A stretch of 36,788 nucleotides of DNA from a candidate division WWE3 bacterium. GTDB taxonomy: Bacteria; Patescibacteriota; WWE3; UBA101185; UBA10185. The stretch covers positions 1 to 36,788 of the forward strand of contig JACPGI010000006.1 in NCBI GenBank assembly GCA_016182565.1, written 5' to 3'. A model generated the notes under the pieces. That model was not told the origin of the DNA. It saw nothing but the letters and a program-made list of their open reading frames with translations, and searched no databases. The position numbers and the translations under genes are program-made. Numbering within the stretch: position 1 is the stretch's first letter; each line of letters opens with the position of its first letter. Below are positions 9,293 to 19,531 of the stretch, piece by piece.

Positions 9293-10273
9293 ATGGTAAA
9301 AAAGTCACTGCCCAAAAACATACTTCTTGCCCATCTGGCACTTCTTACCGCTACTATTATATGGGCTGGTGCTGGACCTATCATAAAACTCACCTTAGAC
9401 TACCTCCCACCATTTACTTTCATGGTTTTGCGTTTTGTGATTGTTGGCGCAATACTTCTTCCTTATCTTCTTATCGCGCTAAAAAGAACACCGATTGATT
9501 GGGCAGATGTTCCAAACATTTTTTGGCTGGGACTTTTTGGACAGGCCTCTATAGTCCTTATATTTATTGGTCTTAAATACACTACAGCAATTGATTCATC
9601 CATCATTAATGTCTTAACCCCCATCGCAACTATTGCAGCTGGACATTATTTTTATAAGGAGAGGGTCAACCTTGTACAAAAATTTGGCTATGGGATTGCG
9701 ACCTTTGGAATGCTTTTTATTGCAATTGAACCAACTCTTACTACAAATGGATCTTTAGTACCAACACATCTACGCATTTTTGGCAACTTACTTATAGTTA
9801 TCTACCAATTAACTTGGCCGGCCTATATAGTTCTTGGAAAAAGAATGATGGGCGAAAAGTCAGACACTACAAATAAAACCTTTAATTACTTCCACTTACA
9901 CCAAATGCACAAAAAATATGACTCAACTCTTCTAACTATGCTCACTTTTTATGTGGGACTTATTGTCCTTATACCATTCGCACTTTGGGAAATCTTTGGA
10001 ATTAACACGCCCCAGCAGATCATTTTAAACTTTCCGGCTATTTTAGGCCTTTTATATATGGCAATTTTTTCCTCGATTGTTGCCTACACCCTATTTGAAT
10101 GGGGGCTTACTAAGATAGCAACAAGTGAAACTGCCATTTATAACTACATATCTCCCCTTTTTGCAATTCCTATAGCTATGTTGTTTTTGGGCGAAAAACT
10201 AAGTGTTTTAATCCTTTGTGGTATGGTTGTTATCGCAACCGGGGTAGTGATTGCAGAGAAATATAAATCTTGA
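9293..10273 (+). CDS. EamA/DMT-family transporter
   Basis: About 10 [30 protein letters not shown]-terminal [19 protein letters not shown]. Confidence 0.88.
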   Translation: MVKKSLPKNILLAHLALLTATIIWAGAGPIIKLTLDYLPPFTFMVLRFVIVGAILLPYLLIALKRTPIDWADVPNIFWLGLFGQASIVLIFIGLKYTTAIDSSIINVLTPIATIAAGHYFYKERVNLVQKFGYGIATFGMLFIAIEPTLTTNGSLVPTHLRIFGNLLIVIYQLTWPAYIVLGKRMMGEKSDTTNKTFNYFHLHQMHKKYDSTLLTMLTFYVGLIVLIPFALWEIFGINTPQQIILNFPAILGLLYMAIFSSIVAYTLFEWGLTKIATSETAIYNYISPLFAIPIAMLFLGEKLSVLILCGMVVIATGVVIAEKYKS

Positions 10274-10290
10274 TATACTCCCCCTTGCTT

Positions 10291-10605
10291 ATGAAGAAGG
10301 ACATTCACCCACAAATCTATACAGACGTTTTAGTTACCTGCGCTTGCGGTAACAAATTCACTACCCTGTCAACTCTTAAAGAGATAAGGGTGGATCTTTG
10401 TAGTGCGTGCCATCCTTTTTATACCGGTAAACAAAGGTTTGTCGACACAGAAGGTAGAATCGAGAAGTTTGAGAAAAAAAGAAAATTGGCTCAAGCAAAT
10501 GTCGGCACAACAAAAAAAGTTGCTAAGGGTACAAAAACTTCGGACAAATCAAAATCCCTTTCACTAAAAGAAATGCTCGCCTCCACAAAAACTCCAGAAA
10601 AATAG
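10291..10605 (+). CDS. rpmE: 50S ribosomal protein L31 with basic C-terminal extension
   Basis: [28 protein letters not shown]...[24 protein letters not shown]. Confidence 0.92.
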   Translation: MKKDIHPQIYTDVLVTCACGNKFTTLSTLKEIRVDLCSACHPFYTGKQRFVDTEGRIEKFEKKRKLAQANVGTTKKVAKGTKTSDKSKSLSLKEMLASTKTPEK

Positions 10606-10661
10606 ATTTGCATTACAATTTTCCTATATTCATTATCTTGGTTCCATGAAAAAATAACTAT

Positions 10662-11627
10662 ATGAGCGTAACAACGGATACAATACAAAATGAAATAGAT
10701 AGACTCAAAAAAAACGTAGAAGATAATACGTTACTTTTAGCTTCTTGTGATGAGGAAATGCAGAAGTTAATCGTGGAGGATAACATTTCCTTAAATGCGC
10801 AGATAGATGCCCTTGTAAAGTCCCTAAATCATCTGGAAGGGGATTATACGAATGCAGACGAGGTTGACAACCCAGAAGACGCCATAGACAAAAACAAAGC
10901 CATACTTGAAATACGAGCAGGAACTGGTGGAGATGAGGCAGGTCTCTTTGCAGGGGATCTTTATAGAATGTATTTAAGGTATGCTGAACTCAAAAACTGG
11001 AAAGTAACTGAACTTTCTATCTCGCAAGGCGATTTTAAAAGCATTAAAACAGTGAGTGCTGAAGTAAAAGGAAAGGAAGTATATCCACTACTTCAACATG
11101 AAACAGGCGTACACCGAGTACAAAGAGTGCCAACTACTGAGGCAGGAGGAAGAATCCATACTTCAACAGCTACTGTAGCAGTGCTTCCTGTAGTATCACC
11201 TGTTGTCATTGAGATAAAACCGTCAGACATAGAAGAGGCATTTTTTAGATCTGGTGGAGCTGGAGGCCAAAACGTAAATAAAGTTTCCACAGCTGTAAGA
11301 CTTATTCACAAACCAACCGGTATGGTTGTTGAGTGTCAGGAAGAAAGATTTCAATTGAAAAACAGATTACGGGCAATGGAAATGTTAAGATCACGCCTTT
11401 ATCAACAAATGATTGAGAGTAATGTTAAAAATCTATCAGATTTAAGAGCTGACCAAATAGGAAGCGGAGAACGAAGTGAGAAAATTCGTACATACAACTT
11501 CCCACAAGACAGAATCACAGACCATAGAATAAATGTATCTTGGCACAATATTCCAAAAATACTAAACGGAGAGCTTGATGGGATGTTTGAAGATCTTAAG
11601 GCGTTAGACAATAAAGAAGAAAGGTAA
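10662..11627 (+). CDS. prfA: Peptide chain release factor 1
   Basis: [28 protein letters not shown] (PxT motif), [18 protein letters not shown] (GGQ). Confidence 0.93.
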   Translation: MSVTTDTIQNEIDRLKKNVEDNTLLLASCDEEMQKLIVEDNISLNAQIDALVKSLNHLEGDYTNADEVDNPEDAIDKNKAILEIRAGTGGDEAGLFAGDLYRMYLRYAELKNWKVTELSISQGDFKSIKTVSAEVKGKEVYPLLQHETGVHRVQRVPTTEAGGRIHTSTATVAVLPVVSPVVIEIKPSDIEEAFFRSGGAGGQNVNKVSTAVRLIHKPTGMVVECQEERFQLKNRLRAMEMLRSRLYQQMIESNVKNLSDLRADQIGSGERSEKIRTYNFPQDRITDHRINVSWHNIPKILNGELDGMFEDLKALDNKEER

Positions 11628-11676
11628 ATTTGAATCCTTTTTGAAACCCTTGGTCTAAAGTATTAAATATAGAATA

Positions 11677-12930
11677 TTAGTCTTCCTTTGTACTCTCAAT
11701 AGAATTTCGGTCCGTAATCCCCTGCTTTATAAGCTCGATTGCCTTTTCAAGTTGTTTATCAACATTATTTTTCATATCTTCGGTTGTTCTTTCAATAGAT
11801 ATGTCTGGATCAATGCCATTTTTATGAACCCACTGTTTTTTTGGAGTTAACCACTTTGCTATTGTGATATGAATTCCGGAGCCATCCTCAAAATCTTTAG
11901 CATCCTGAATTGTCCCTTTACCAAAAGATTTCTCCCCTACTACCGGAGCATCAATATTTTCACGTAAAGCAGCGCCTAGTATCTCTGCTGCAGAAGCACT
12001 ACCTCTATCTAAAAGTACAATAACAGGAACTCCATGGAAAATACCAACTCTTTTTGTATCAAGGGCGGTTTGTTCTCCGGTTGCGGCTTCTTGATACATC
12101 ACAACCTTATCCTTGAAAAACTCCCCAGCTATATAGACAGCTGACATCATATAACCTCCGGGATTTCCTCGCATATCAAGAACAACACCATCAAGGTTTC
12201 GCATCTCTACATTAATTTTAGCTACGGCTTTATCCCACTCATCATTTGTATCAGCCCCGAACCTACTTAGTCTTATATAAGCTATGCTTTCAGCCTTTTT
12301 CTCCCACGTAACACTTGCTATAACAATCTTTCCTCTTTTTATGTTAACTACGTATGGCTCCTCGTTATTTCTTTGTATTGTAAGAGCTACCATTGTCCCG
12401 GCACTACCGCGTATTTTACCAACAGCCTCTGATACCCCAAGTCCTACAGTTATAATGTCGTCAATTTTTAGTATTTTATCGCCTGATTGAATACCAGCAG
12501 CTTTTGCAGGAGACCCATCAATTGGGGCTACCACAATAAGTTGCCCATCTTTTATACCTAACTCAGCTCCTATTCCTTCGTATGTACCATTTAACGCATT
12601 ATTTACAGAGTCATTAATTTCTGGAGAAAGATAAGAGGTATAGGGATCACCCAAAGACTTAACCATGCCCTCAATTGCACCATAAAGCATCTTTTTGCCA
12701 TCTACTGGTCTTTCAAGATAATCGCTTTGTAACATTGTCCAAACCTTCCAGAACAGATCAAAATCTATTGTCTGGGAACTAGGAGATCTATTTATGACTT
12801 TAAGTTCCGGGGGGTTTCTTCTAATTTCAAAAAGATAGCCAGCCTTACCAAACCACCAACCACCAAAAAAAGCACTTAGTATAAGTAGGAGGGAGGTTGC
12901 ATATATCTGAAATATTTCAAATTTTGTCAT
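11677..12930 (-). CDS. S41-family C-terminal processing peptidase
   Basis: PDZ domain; LDMRGNPGGYMMSAVYIAGEFF; LLDRGSASAAEILGAALRENIDAPVVGEKSFGKGTIQ. Confidence 0.92.
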   Translation of the reverse strand: MTKFEIFQIYATSLLLILSAFFGGWWFGKAGYLFEIRRNPPELKVINRSPSSQTIDFDLFWKVWTMLQSDYLERPVDGKKMLYGAIEGMVKSLGDPYTSYLSPEINDSVNNALNGTYEGIGAELGIKDGQLIVVAPIDGSPAKAAGIQSGDKILKIDDIITVGLGVSEAVGKIRGSAGTMVALTIQRNNEEPYVVNIKRGKIVIASVTWEKKAESIAYIRLSRFGADTNDEWDKAVAKINVEMRNLDGVVLDMRGNPGGYMMSAVYIAGEFFKDKVVMYQEAATGEQTALDTKRVGIFHGVPVIVLLDRGSASAAEILGAALRENIDAPVVGEKSFGKGTIQDAKDFEDGSGIHITIAKWLTPKKQWVHKNGIDPDISIERTTEDMKNNVDKQLEKAIELIKQGITDRNSIESTKED

Positions 12931-13018
12931 CGTATTTTACAAAAAAAATTAAACTATGTTTGTACTTGGAACACTTCTTTAAAGTCCAAGCTAAGTTATA
13001 GCAAATCTGAAAAAATAC

Positions 13019-14008
13019 CTATTCTAGTGCAACTAAATTAGGAATTTTTATCTTAACAGGATCTTTAACATCGTCAAGAATAACATACACATCGTCATCT
13101 GTAACAGAGGAAACTTTACCAACCCATCCAAAGTACGGTTCTTCAAATACCTGTACAGAAAGGTCACACTTTAGTTCACACAAAGTTCCTGAAAAAAGAT
13201 CAGGACTGACCTCTGCTTCAGAAAATTCAGAAGAAACCGGAATTCTTAAAAGTTGCCTGCTACCCTGTAAAAATACATATCTATTTGAAATATCTTTCAA
13301 AAATGCATAGACATTGGTTGGGGTTGGAATCTTACCAAAACCTGAAATTGAGCCCAAAAATACCCCATTTCGTTTGGCAAGTGAAAAGGCATCTCTTTCA
13401 GCACTTCCAGCAATAATCCCAGCAACCCCAAGTTCAATCGCCTTTGCTACCATCATAGAATTTACGTAGTTTCCGGTATAAACTATTTTTCCGAAAGAAT
13501 CTTTAGAAAAACGCTCTAAGTAGTGCATTTCAAGAAGCTCTGAAGGATTTGGAAAGACAATAAGCTCACCATCACAACTGTTTTGAGTGCAAGCCGCAAG
13601 ATGAATATCTGTTGTTTGAGTTTTTAGAATAACCGAGTATTTATCAACATAATCAATCACCTCGCCCCAAACACCAGCTAGAAGCCAGAAGTCACGCTCC
13701 TCTTGTTCAAACATAAAGCCATTTGGAATTTTTTGTAGTACTCCGTCAAATGGGGCAATAATTTTTTTTCCGGTTAATATGCCAAGCACCTCACCTGTAT
13801 AAAAATAGGAACCAACACTTTTTCCCCGTACTATTTTTAAAGAAGAGGCAAGCGGAAGCCTACCGTAAGAAACTTTAGCAATACCAACTCTTGTAAAAGG
13901 TTCAACTTTAGTACCGATTGGGGCGTCAAGCTCACCTTTTTTTGGTAGAGCCCTTTCTACTAATACATTGTTTCTTTTTGTGATTTTCTGAACTAGCGGA
14001 ATAAACAT
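13019..14008 (-). CDS. Conserved hypothetical protein with barrel-sandwich-like N-terminus, partner of the MutL-like gene
   Basis: 329-aa ORF, 12 bp downstream of the next gene; VEPFTRVGIAKVSYGR..., YTGEVLGILTGKKIIAPFDGVLQ. Confidence 0.6.
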   Translation of the reverse strand: MFIPLVQKITKRNNVLVERALPKKGELDAPIGTKVEPFTRVGIAKVSYGRLPLASSLKIVRGKSVGSYFYTGEVLGILTGKKIIAPFDGVLQKIPNGFMFEQEERDFWLLAGVWGEVIDYVDKYSVILKTQTTDIHLAACTQNSCDGELIVFPNPSELLEMHYLERFSKDSFGKIVYTGNYVNSMMVAKAIELGVAGIIAGSAERDAFSLAKRNGVFLGSISGFGKIPTPTNVYAFLKDISNRYVFLQGSRQLLRIPVSSEFSEAEVSPDLFSGTLCELKCDLSVQVFEEPYFGWVGKVSSVTDDDVYVILDDVKDPVKIKIPNLVALE

Positions 14009-14020
14009 AAAAATATAGTA

Positions 14021-15016
14021 CTAAAAAGCAGCTAGCCTTTCTTCTAAAACTTTAACCCATTCTCTATCAACTCGGTCATAGTAATGATCCCTTGAGTCAA
14101 GTACAAAACCAAGTTTACCACCCCTTACACTATTCTCCTGTTTGCCTATATATTTTCCTGATACAGATACTTTTGCCCTCTCTGACTCTAAAAGTGGGAA
14201 AACAAATACTTGATTTGGCTTGATATCTACAAGTTGTGAGCCTCCGGACTCTTTTGTAAAAAGCACCTCTCCCCCGCCTACCATTTTAAGAACTGTCCCT
14301 AGGTTTATGAATTCATCTTCAAATGTATCATCTATGGTTTTATCAAGGGATGCTATTAAGGGTAATTTATTTGCGGGGTCTATTGTTACTTTGAAGAAAC
14401 CAGAATTATTAAGAAGTCCCATGGCAAAAAGATATGTCTGAGCCGGAGATTGTAAAATTTTTGTAAATCTACTACCTGTAAAAATAACGCTAGAGTTACT
14501 GGCTATATCATTTTTAGACTGGGCGTAAAGGTCTTGGATCAAAAGATCCTCAATATTTTGAAGTTTTGGATTTGAAGTTGTGATTTGGGGATAAAGTGCG
14601 CGATTTGAGATAAAATTAACAAATTCCCCATCTTTAAACTTGGAATCCTTGCCATATGGAAAATAGCTAATACTATCGATTGGGGTTGTAATAGTAGAGT
14701 TTTCCACAAATACCCAGTGATAGTTCTGAATCGATGCTCTAAGAACACTAGAAGTTTCAAATAGTTTTGTGGGGGTTAAAGGAATTTTTTCACCAAACCC
14801 TGCAATTATATAAAGTTCGTGGGTACCAAGTTTAATTTTGAATTTATCAAAAAAATAATCGATTAGTTGATCAAAAAATCTCTCCCGCGCATGAGACTCC
14901 TCATTAAGCTCTGATAGAAAAACATAAGGAAGCAAAGCGAATTCAAAAGATGCCGGTGTTTTGTAACGCAATGCGGAAACCTGAGATTCACCAATGTATA
15001 AGGACAATGAAGGCAT
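14021..15016 (-). CDS. Hypothetical protein with a C-terminus resembling MutL/GlmL (ASKHA) family
   Basis: LGTVLKMVGGGEVLFT...QLVDIKPNQVFVFPLLESERAKVSV...VRGGKLGFVLDSRD. Confidence 0.55.
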   Translation of the reverse strand: MPSLSLYIGESQVSALRYKTPASFEFALLPYVFLSELNEESHARERFFDQLIDYFFDKFKIKLGTHELYIIAGFGEKIPLTPTKLFETSSVLRASIQNYHWVFVENSTITTPIDSISYFPYGKDSKFKDGEFVNFISNRALYPQITTSNPKLQNIEDLLIQDLYAQSKNDIASNSSVIFTGSRFTKILQSPAQTYLFAMGLLNNSGFFKVTIDPANKLPLIASLDKTIDDTFEDEFINLGTVLKMVGGGEVLFTKESGGSQLVDIKPNQVFVFPLLESERAKVSVSGKYIGKQENSVRGGKLGFVLDSRDHYYDRVDREWVKVLEERLAAF

Positions 15017-15046
15017 GTATAAATGATAGCAAAGATATCAAAGGTG

Positions 15047-15298
15047 TTACAGAGAATGAACCTCTGTGTAGTAAACAAGGCTCATAAATCTGGCTTTTTT
15101 TACCTCTGTTGAAAGTTTTCTTTGGTGTTTGCTACAAATATCAGTTCTACTTGCTGGTTGAATCTTACCTCTTTCGGTAATGTATCTTTTTAATACCAAG
15201 GTATCTTTATAGTCTGGATTACTTTTACTCTCACAGTAGTAGCATTTACCAGTTCTTTTGCTTGCAGTATTTGTGTTGTTTTTATTGTTCTCTAACAT
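15047..15298 (-). CDS. rpsR: 30S ribosomal protein S18
   Basis: GKCYYCESKSNPDYKDTLVLKRYITERGKIQPASRTDICSKHQRKL. Confidence 0.93.
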   Translation of the reverse strand: MLENNKNNTNTASKRTGKCYYCESKSNPDYKDTLVLKRYITERGKIQPASRTDICSKHQRKLSTEVKKARFMSLVYYTEVHSL

Positions 15299-15349
15299 AT
15301 TTTTATCTTTTCTTTGCTATTTTGGCCTAGAACTCTAGGCAACTTATCT

Positions 15350-15793
15350 TTAGAAAGGGATCTCCTCTGCGGAAACTTCCTCACCAAAAGTCACATCGTT
15401 AAGTTGGGAGTCTTCTCCTGCACCAGTATTTTCTTTAGCAGAAGCTCCAACACCTTCTCCACCCTTACCACTTAAAATAACCATCTCATCTATCACTATC
15501 TCAGTTTTGTAATTCTTTTTACCATCTTCACCTTGCCAAGTTCTTGTTTGCAATCTACCCTCTACATAAGTCTTAGCACCTTTTGTTAGAAATTGAGAAC
15601 AAATTTCTCCCAATTTATTCCAAGCCACTATATTATGAAAATCAGCTGCTTCTTGTTTTTCACCGTTTGTAACCCATTCTCTGTTTGTAGCAATGCCAAA
15701 AGTGCACACTGCGTGGCCCTGAGGAGTATATTTTAACTCTGGATCTCTTGTAAGATTTCCGATTAATATAACTTTATTAACACTTCGTGCCAT
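15350..15793 (-). CDS. ssb: Single-stranded DNA-binding protein
   Basis: MARSVNKVILIGNLTRDPELKYTPQGHAVCTFGIATNREW...EEIPF. Confidence 0.95.
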   Translation of the reverse strand: MARSVNKVILIGNLTRDPELKYTPQGHAVCTFGIATNREWVTNGEKQEAADFHNIVAWNKLGEICSQFLTKGAKTYVEGRLQTRTWQGEDGKKNYKTEIVIDEMVILSGKGGEGVGASAKENTGAGEDSQLNDVTFGEEVSAEEIPF

Positions 15794-15811
15794 ATTAGTT
15801 TTTCCTTTCTT

Positions 15812-16096
15812 CTAATTTATAGAAGTAAGTAAATACCTTAATAAACCCTCTTGTAGGTTCAAGTTCTTTTTGAGATTGACAAGGTTTTTTGCATCCATAT
15901 CAAATGTAACAACCTCATAAAAGCCTTCGGTGTCTTTACCAATTGCGTAGGCAAATTTCTTTTTACCCCAGAAATCACTATTCATAATTTTACCCTTGTT
16001 TGAGGAAATAGAATCCTTGATTGTGTTAGATAGGTCGCGTGCGCTATCTTCACCCAGGCTTAATTTTATAATTGTCATTAATTCGTATTTTTTCAT
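15812..16096 (-). CDS. rpsF: 30S ribosomal protein S6
   Basis: MKKYELMTIIKLSLGED...KFAYAIGKDTEGFYEVVTFDMD; S6-SSB-S18 order. Confidence 0.92.
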   Translation of the reverse strand: MKKYELMTIIKLSLGEDSARDLSNTIKDSISSNKGKIMNSDFWGKKKFAYAIGKDTEGFYEVVTFDMDAKNLVNLKKNLNLQEGLLRYLLTSIN

Positions 16097-16255
16097 ATAG
16101 TATTGTGGATTTCCCACCCCGTCATATCAGACAAATTTGATAACCTGCGCCCATTATAACGGTTAGAGGAAACTAGTCCAGAGTTTAATGTCTAACTAGA
16201 CTAGAACACTAAAGCTTTGGGATATTACAAGAAAAAAGGCACTTTCGCAAGGTTT

Positions 16256-17359
16256 TTAAACGCTAAACCTAAACTCGACCACATCGCCGTCCTTCATAAC
16301 ATACTCTTTGCCCTCTATTCTGATTAGACCTTTATCTTTTGCAGCCTTCCAACTACCTACTGAAATAAGGTCTTTATAGCCGCAAATCTCGGCTGAAATG
16401 AACCCTCTTTCAAAGTCGGTATGAATAATACCAGCAGCTTGAGGAGCCTTTGAACCTTGAAGGATAGTCCACGCTCTTACTTCTTTAGGCCCAGCTGTAA
16501 GAAATGTCTGAAGACCAAGCAAGTCGTAACCTCTTTTTATAACCTTATCAAGACCGGACACATGGATACCAAGTTCTTTCATATATTCTTCTTGTTCCTC
16601 TTCAGGAAGCATGGAAAGCTCTGACTCTATCTTTGCTGATAATCGAACAACATTATTACCCACCAGTTCATTTTCTTCTTGTATGATAGCATTTTCTGAC
16701 ACATTATAAACATAGATGGCTGGTTTTAATGTGAGTAAATTAAGATCTTTTATTATAAATTTTTCTTCGTCAGTAAGATTTATTGATGAAGCAAGTTCAC
16801 CTCGTGAAAGTGGGCCACTTAGCTTTTCATATACTTTTGTACGAGCTTGGCTTTCTTTGTCCCCTGCTCTTGCAAGCCTTGCATCGGAAGCTATTTTTTT
16901 ATCTAGTACTTGAAGGTCAGCAAGCATAAGCTCTGTTTCTATGATTTCTTTGTCACTTTTTGGATCAGTAGCGCCTGCACGAAGGATGTTTTCATCATCA
17001 AAATCTCTTATCACGTGAACTATGGCATCAACCTCTTTGATATGGGAAAGAAACTTATTGCCCAGTCCTTCGCCCTCTGAAGCCCCTTTGACAAGGCCTG
17101 CAATATCTAAAAACTTAACTACAGCTGGGATAATCTTTTCGGGTACTTCCCTAGTGCCATCACGGCCACCGTATTCGGTTTTGACTATTTGGGCTAATTG
17201 CTCAAGGCGTGGGTCTGGGACATCTACAATACCAATGTTTGGTTCTATTGTGGCAAATGGGTAGTTGGCAGCAAGTGCTACTTGTTTTTTAAGTAGTGCG
17301 TTAAAGAGTGTTGACTTGCCGACATTTGGAAGGCCGACGATACCTATGGATAAAGACAT
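16256..17359 (-). CDS. ychF: YchF-family GTPase/ATPase
   Basis: [27 protein letters not shown]...[25 protein letters not shown]...TGS domain. Confidence 0.95.
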   Translation of the reverse strand: MSLSIGIVGLPNVGKSTLFNALLKKQVALAANYPFATIEPNIGIVDVPDPRLEQLAQIVKTEYGGRDGTREVPEKIIPAVVKFLDIAGLVKGASEGEGLGNKFLSHIKEVDAIVHVIRDFDDENILRAGATDPKSDKEIIETELMLADLQVLDKKIASDARLARAGDKESQARTKVYEKLSGPLSRGELASSINLTDEEKFIIKDLNLLTLKPAIYVYNVSENAIIQEENELVGNNVVRLSAKIESELSMLPEEEQEEYMKELGIHVSGLDKVIKRGYDLLGLQTFLTAGPKEVRAWTILQGSKAPQAAGIIHTDFERGFISAEICGYKDLISVGSWKAAKDKGLIRIEGKEYVMKDGDVVEFRFSV

Positions 17360-17426
17360 GAGTGCATTTTAACAGATGTAGAAGAAATGGAAACTTAAAC
17401 AGCTAGTGAATTAATGGAAAAAACAA

Positions 17427-17474
17427 ACAAGACCTAGGAAGCTGGGATTATCCATGCATTCAACCAGGTCTTGT
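17427..17474 (-). terminator. Intrinsic terminator for the minus-strand 225-aa gene
   Basis: Minus: ACAAGACCT...AGGTCTTGT perfect 9-bp arms followed by TTGTTTTTTCC. Confidence 0.7.
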
Positions 17475-17485
17475 AAAAAAGAAAC

Positions 17486-17561
17486 GAACAATGATTTCAA
17501 ACTCCTAATTTTACATTCGCCTAGGAGACTCAGATTTATAATCTGAAGCGAATAACTGTTC
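17486..17561 (-). other. Candidate RNA pseudoknot in the 3' UTR of the 225-aa gene
   Basis: CTCCTA 17502-17507 / TAGGAG 17522-17527 crosses ATTCGC 17515-17520 / GCGAAT 17548-17553; internal hairpin CAGATT/AATCTG 17531-17545; outer GAACA/TGTTC 17486-17490/17557-17561. Confidence 0.55.
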
Positions 17562-17656
17562 TTAGCAGAGAAAACTTCTCAACCATCTAGACTTTCTTTG
17601 AAACTAGATGATGCCTGCACATGCAGCGACTTCACTGAAAAAGTCTTCGATAAATC

Positions 17657-18334
17657 TTATCGGTACTTGTGATAAAAGACGCCCTCGATCAGGAATCCCT
17701 CACGGTACCAAAAACCATCGCTGTGGTAGGCCATGACCTCAATCACCTTTATGTGACTGATTTCAAATTCTTTACCCGGGCGACGGGTCGGGATAGCATA
17801 TTTTTCTTCCGGGGTATTTACCGGTACCAAACCCCAACCGAAATCTGATTGTCCGTATTTGAGGAACATATACTTTTTACCATCCAAGTAAAATGGACGA
17901 TAAATTTCTGGGTCAATCAACTTTCGGAATTGTTCCGACGCGTTCCGAGCCTCAGCCAAAATTTTATCCATTTCCTTCCGCGCTATAATCGGCAGAAGTC
18001 GATGGTAAAACTCTTGACTAATATTACTGTTTCCTGAGGCATCAGATACTGGGAACCAAATCTTATCAAGTTCCTTAACTTTGTTGGAACTCGTTGTCCG
18101 ATTAGCTATCTGGCGGTACATATCACCTTCTGGACCCTGATATCTGGCCCAATGCAATCGTACCTCTGCGTGCAGAGTTTCGCTCTGGCTAATCTTGTTC
18201 CAAAATATCCAATCAGCCTTCGGGGATGTTCGAATATCTTCGCAAGTGTGCCCCATGTAGTCAAAAGAGCGCCGAACAGCACTTTCTTCCCCGCATTGAT
18301 TCCCGTACTCGTCACTATAACTGTAGTTGGTCAT
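17657..18334 (-). CDS. Hypothetical protein (225 aa), orphan monocistronic gene
   Basis: AAGGAG Shine-Dalgarno, consensus promoter upstream, terminator downstream; no recognised family. Confidence 0.75.
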   Translation of the reverse strand: MTNYSYSDEYGNQCGEESAVRRSFDYMGHTCEDIRTSPKADWIFWNKISQSETLHAEVRLHWARYQGPEGDMYRQIANRTTSSNKVKELDKIWFPVSDASGNSNISQEFYHRLLPIIARKEMDKILAEARNASEQFRKLIDPEIYRPFYLDGKKYMFLKYGQSDFGWGLVPVNTPEEKYAIPTRRPGKEFEISHIKVIEVMAYHSDGFWYREGFLIEGVFYHKYR

Positions 18335-18427
18335 TTTTACTCCTTGTTTCCTCGTTGCCTGCCATTATTTGCACCACAAATGTGGTACGGTCAGGTCTCC
18401 GGAAACTGTGTAAGATTTTACTCCATT

Positions 18428-18456
18428 ATTATACTATAGGTTCAATGTTAAATCAA
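18428..18456 (-). promoter_or_regulatory. Sigma70-type promoter for the 225-aa gene
   Basis: Minus: TTGATT (18456-18451), 17-nt spacer, TATAAT (18433-18428). Confidence 0.7.
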
Positions 18457-18523
18457 GCGCTGTATAGAAATCCTTGTAATGACAATCCAAACTTACATAC
18501 TAAATCTCTGCTAAAATACCCCT

Positions 18524-19531
18524 ATGCTACCCACTTTTGAACTCCTCTACCCTACCGGCAACCTATGGCCAATCATAAGCACTTTTCTTGCCTTTCTGGC
18601 TCTAAATCTGGTTGTAGCACACCCTTTTATAAACCTCCTCACAAGACTCAAATTCTACAAAACCACCCAAACTCAAGGTGTGGACACATCACATAGAAAT
18701 CCACTGTGGTACAACCATCTTGGAAACACTCTAGGGGTGCCTTCAAGTTATGGGCTACTTTTGATACCAAATATAGTTTTTCTTGCTCTACTTCTAGCAA
18801 CATTAGGTAAATTAGATTTCCACACTATCACTCTGTTGCTATTTTTTGGCATATTCTTGGCACTTGGACTGTGGGACGACATCTTGAAATACTTCTATTA
18901 CCTAACAACCAACTCTTGGGGACTTAGAATGTATCAAAAGCTTATTCTGCAGCTAAATGTATTTTTCTTTGCAGCTACCATACTCTACCCTGTACACATC
19001 ATCTGGTTACTTGTAGGTTCAGTTGTCGGGGTTTTTGTACTCAATGCATACAACATTACTGACGGCTTGGATGGGCTTATAGGCAGTCTTACATTAATAG
19101 TACTTCCTGCTCTTATGTACTTTGAGTACACTTCATTTGGGTTTTCAGTACTTTTCTATTTGCACACTGTTTTGCTTGCCTACTTTGGAGTTTTCACATT
19201 CTTTAATTTGAAGCCAGCTAAAGTTACCTTTGGCGACAGCGGTACAATGGGTGTGGGGTTTCTTTTAGGGCTTGGTGTTTTTAGATACCCCATACTACCA
19301 ATTTGTATTTTATATATGACACTTTTAGTGGAAGGTTTAAGCAGTCTATGTCAAATTATGTCAATAAAATACCTAGGTAAGAAGCTCTTTCTTATAGCCC
19401 CACTACACCTTCATTTATTAAATAGAGGCTGGGAAGATACAAAAGTTGTAAAATTCGCAACAATTGCACAGATTTTATTGTCGCTAATTAGCATATTAGT
19501 TGTAAAATACCTTGGCTGGAAAATAGTATGA
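18524..19531 (+). CDS. mraY: MraY-like phospho-N-acetylmuramoyl-pentapeptide transferase (GT4 family)
   Basis: GLWDDILK, NAYNITDGLDGLIG, KVTFGDSGTMGVGFLLG, APLHLHLLNRGWEDTKVV. Confidence 0.82.
   Translation: MLPTFELLYPTGNLWPIISTFLAFLALNLVVAHPFINLLTRLKFYKTTQTQGVDTSHRNPLWYNHLGNTLGVPSSYGLLLIPNIVFLALLLATLGKLDFHTITLLLFFGIFLALGLWDDILKYFYYLTTNSWGLRMYQKLILQLNVFFFAATILYPVHIIWLLVGSVVGVFVLNAYNITDGLDGLIGSLTLIVLPALMYFEYTSFGFSVLFYLHTVLLAYFGVFTFFNLKPAKVTFGDSGTMGVGFLLGLGVFRYPILPICILYMTLLVEGLSSLCQIMSIKYLGKKLFLIAPLHLHLLNRGWEDTKVVKFATIAQILLSLISILVVKYLGWKIV

Noticed and set aside
17500-17561. Minus-strand GGCGAATGTAAAATTAGGAG resembles the PK4 region of E. coli tmRNA (GCGAAUGUAAA)
   Set aside because: No tRNA-like domain, no tag reading frame and no conserved tmRNA 5' end nearby; an 11-nt match can be chance. 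Kept only as a pseudoknot observation.
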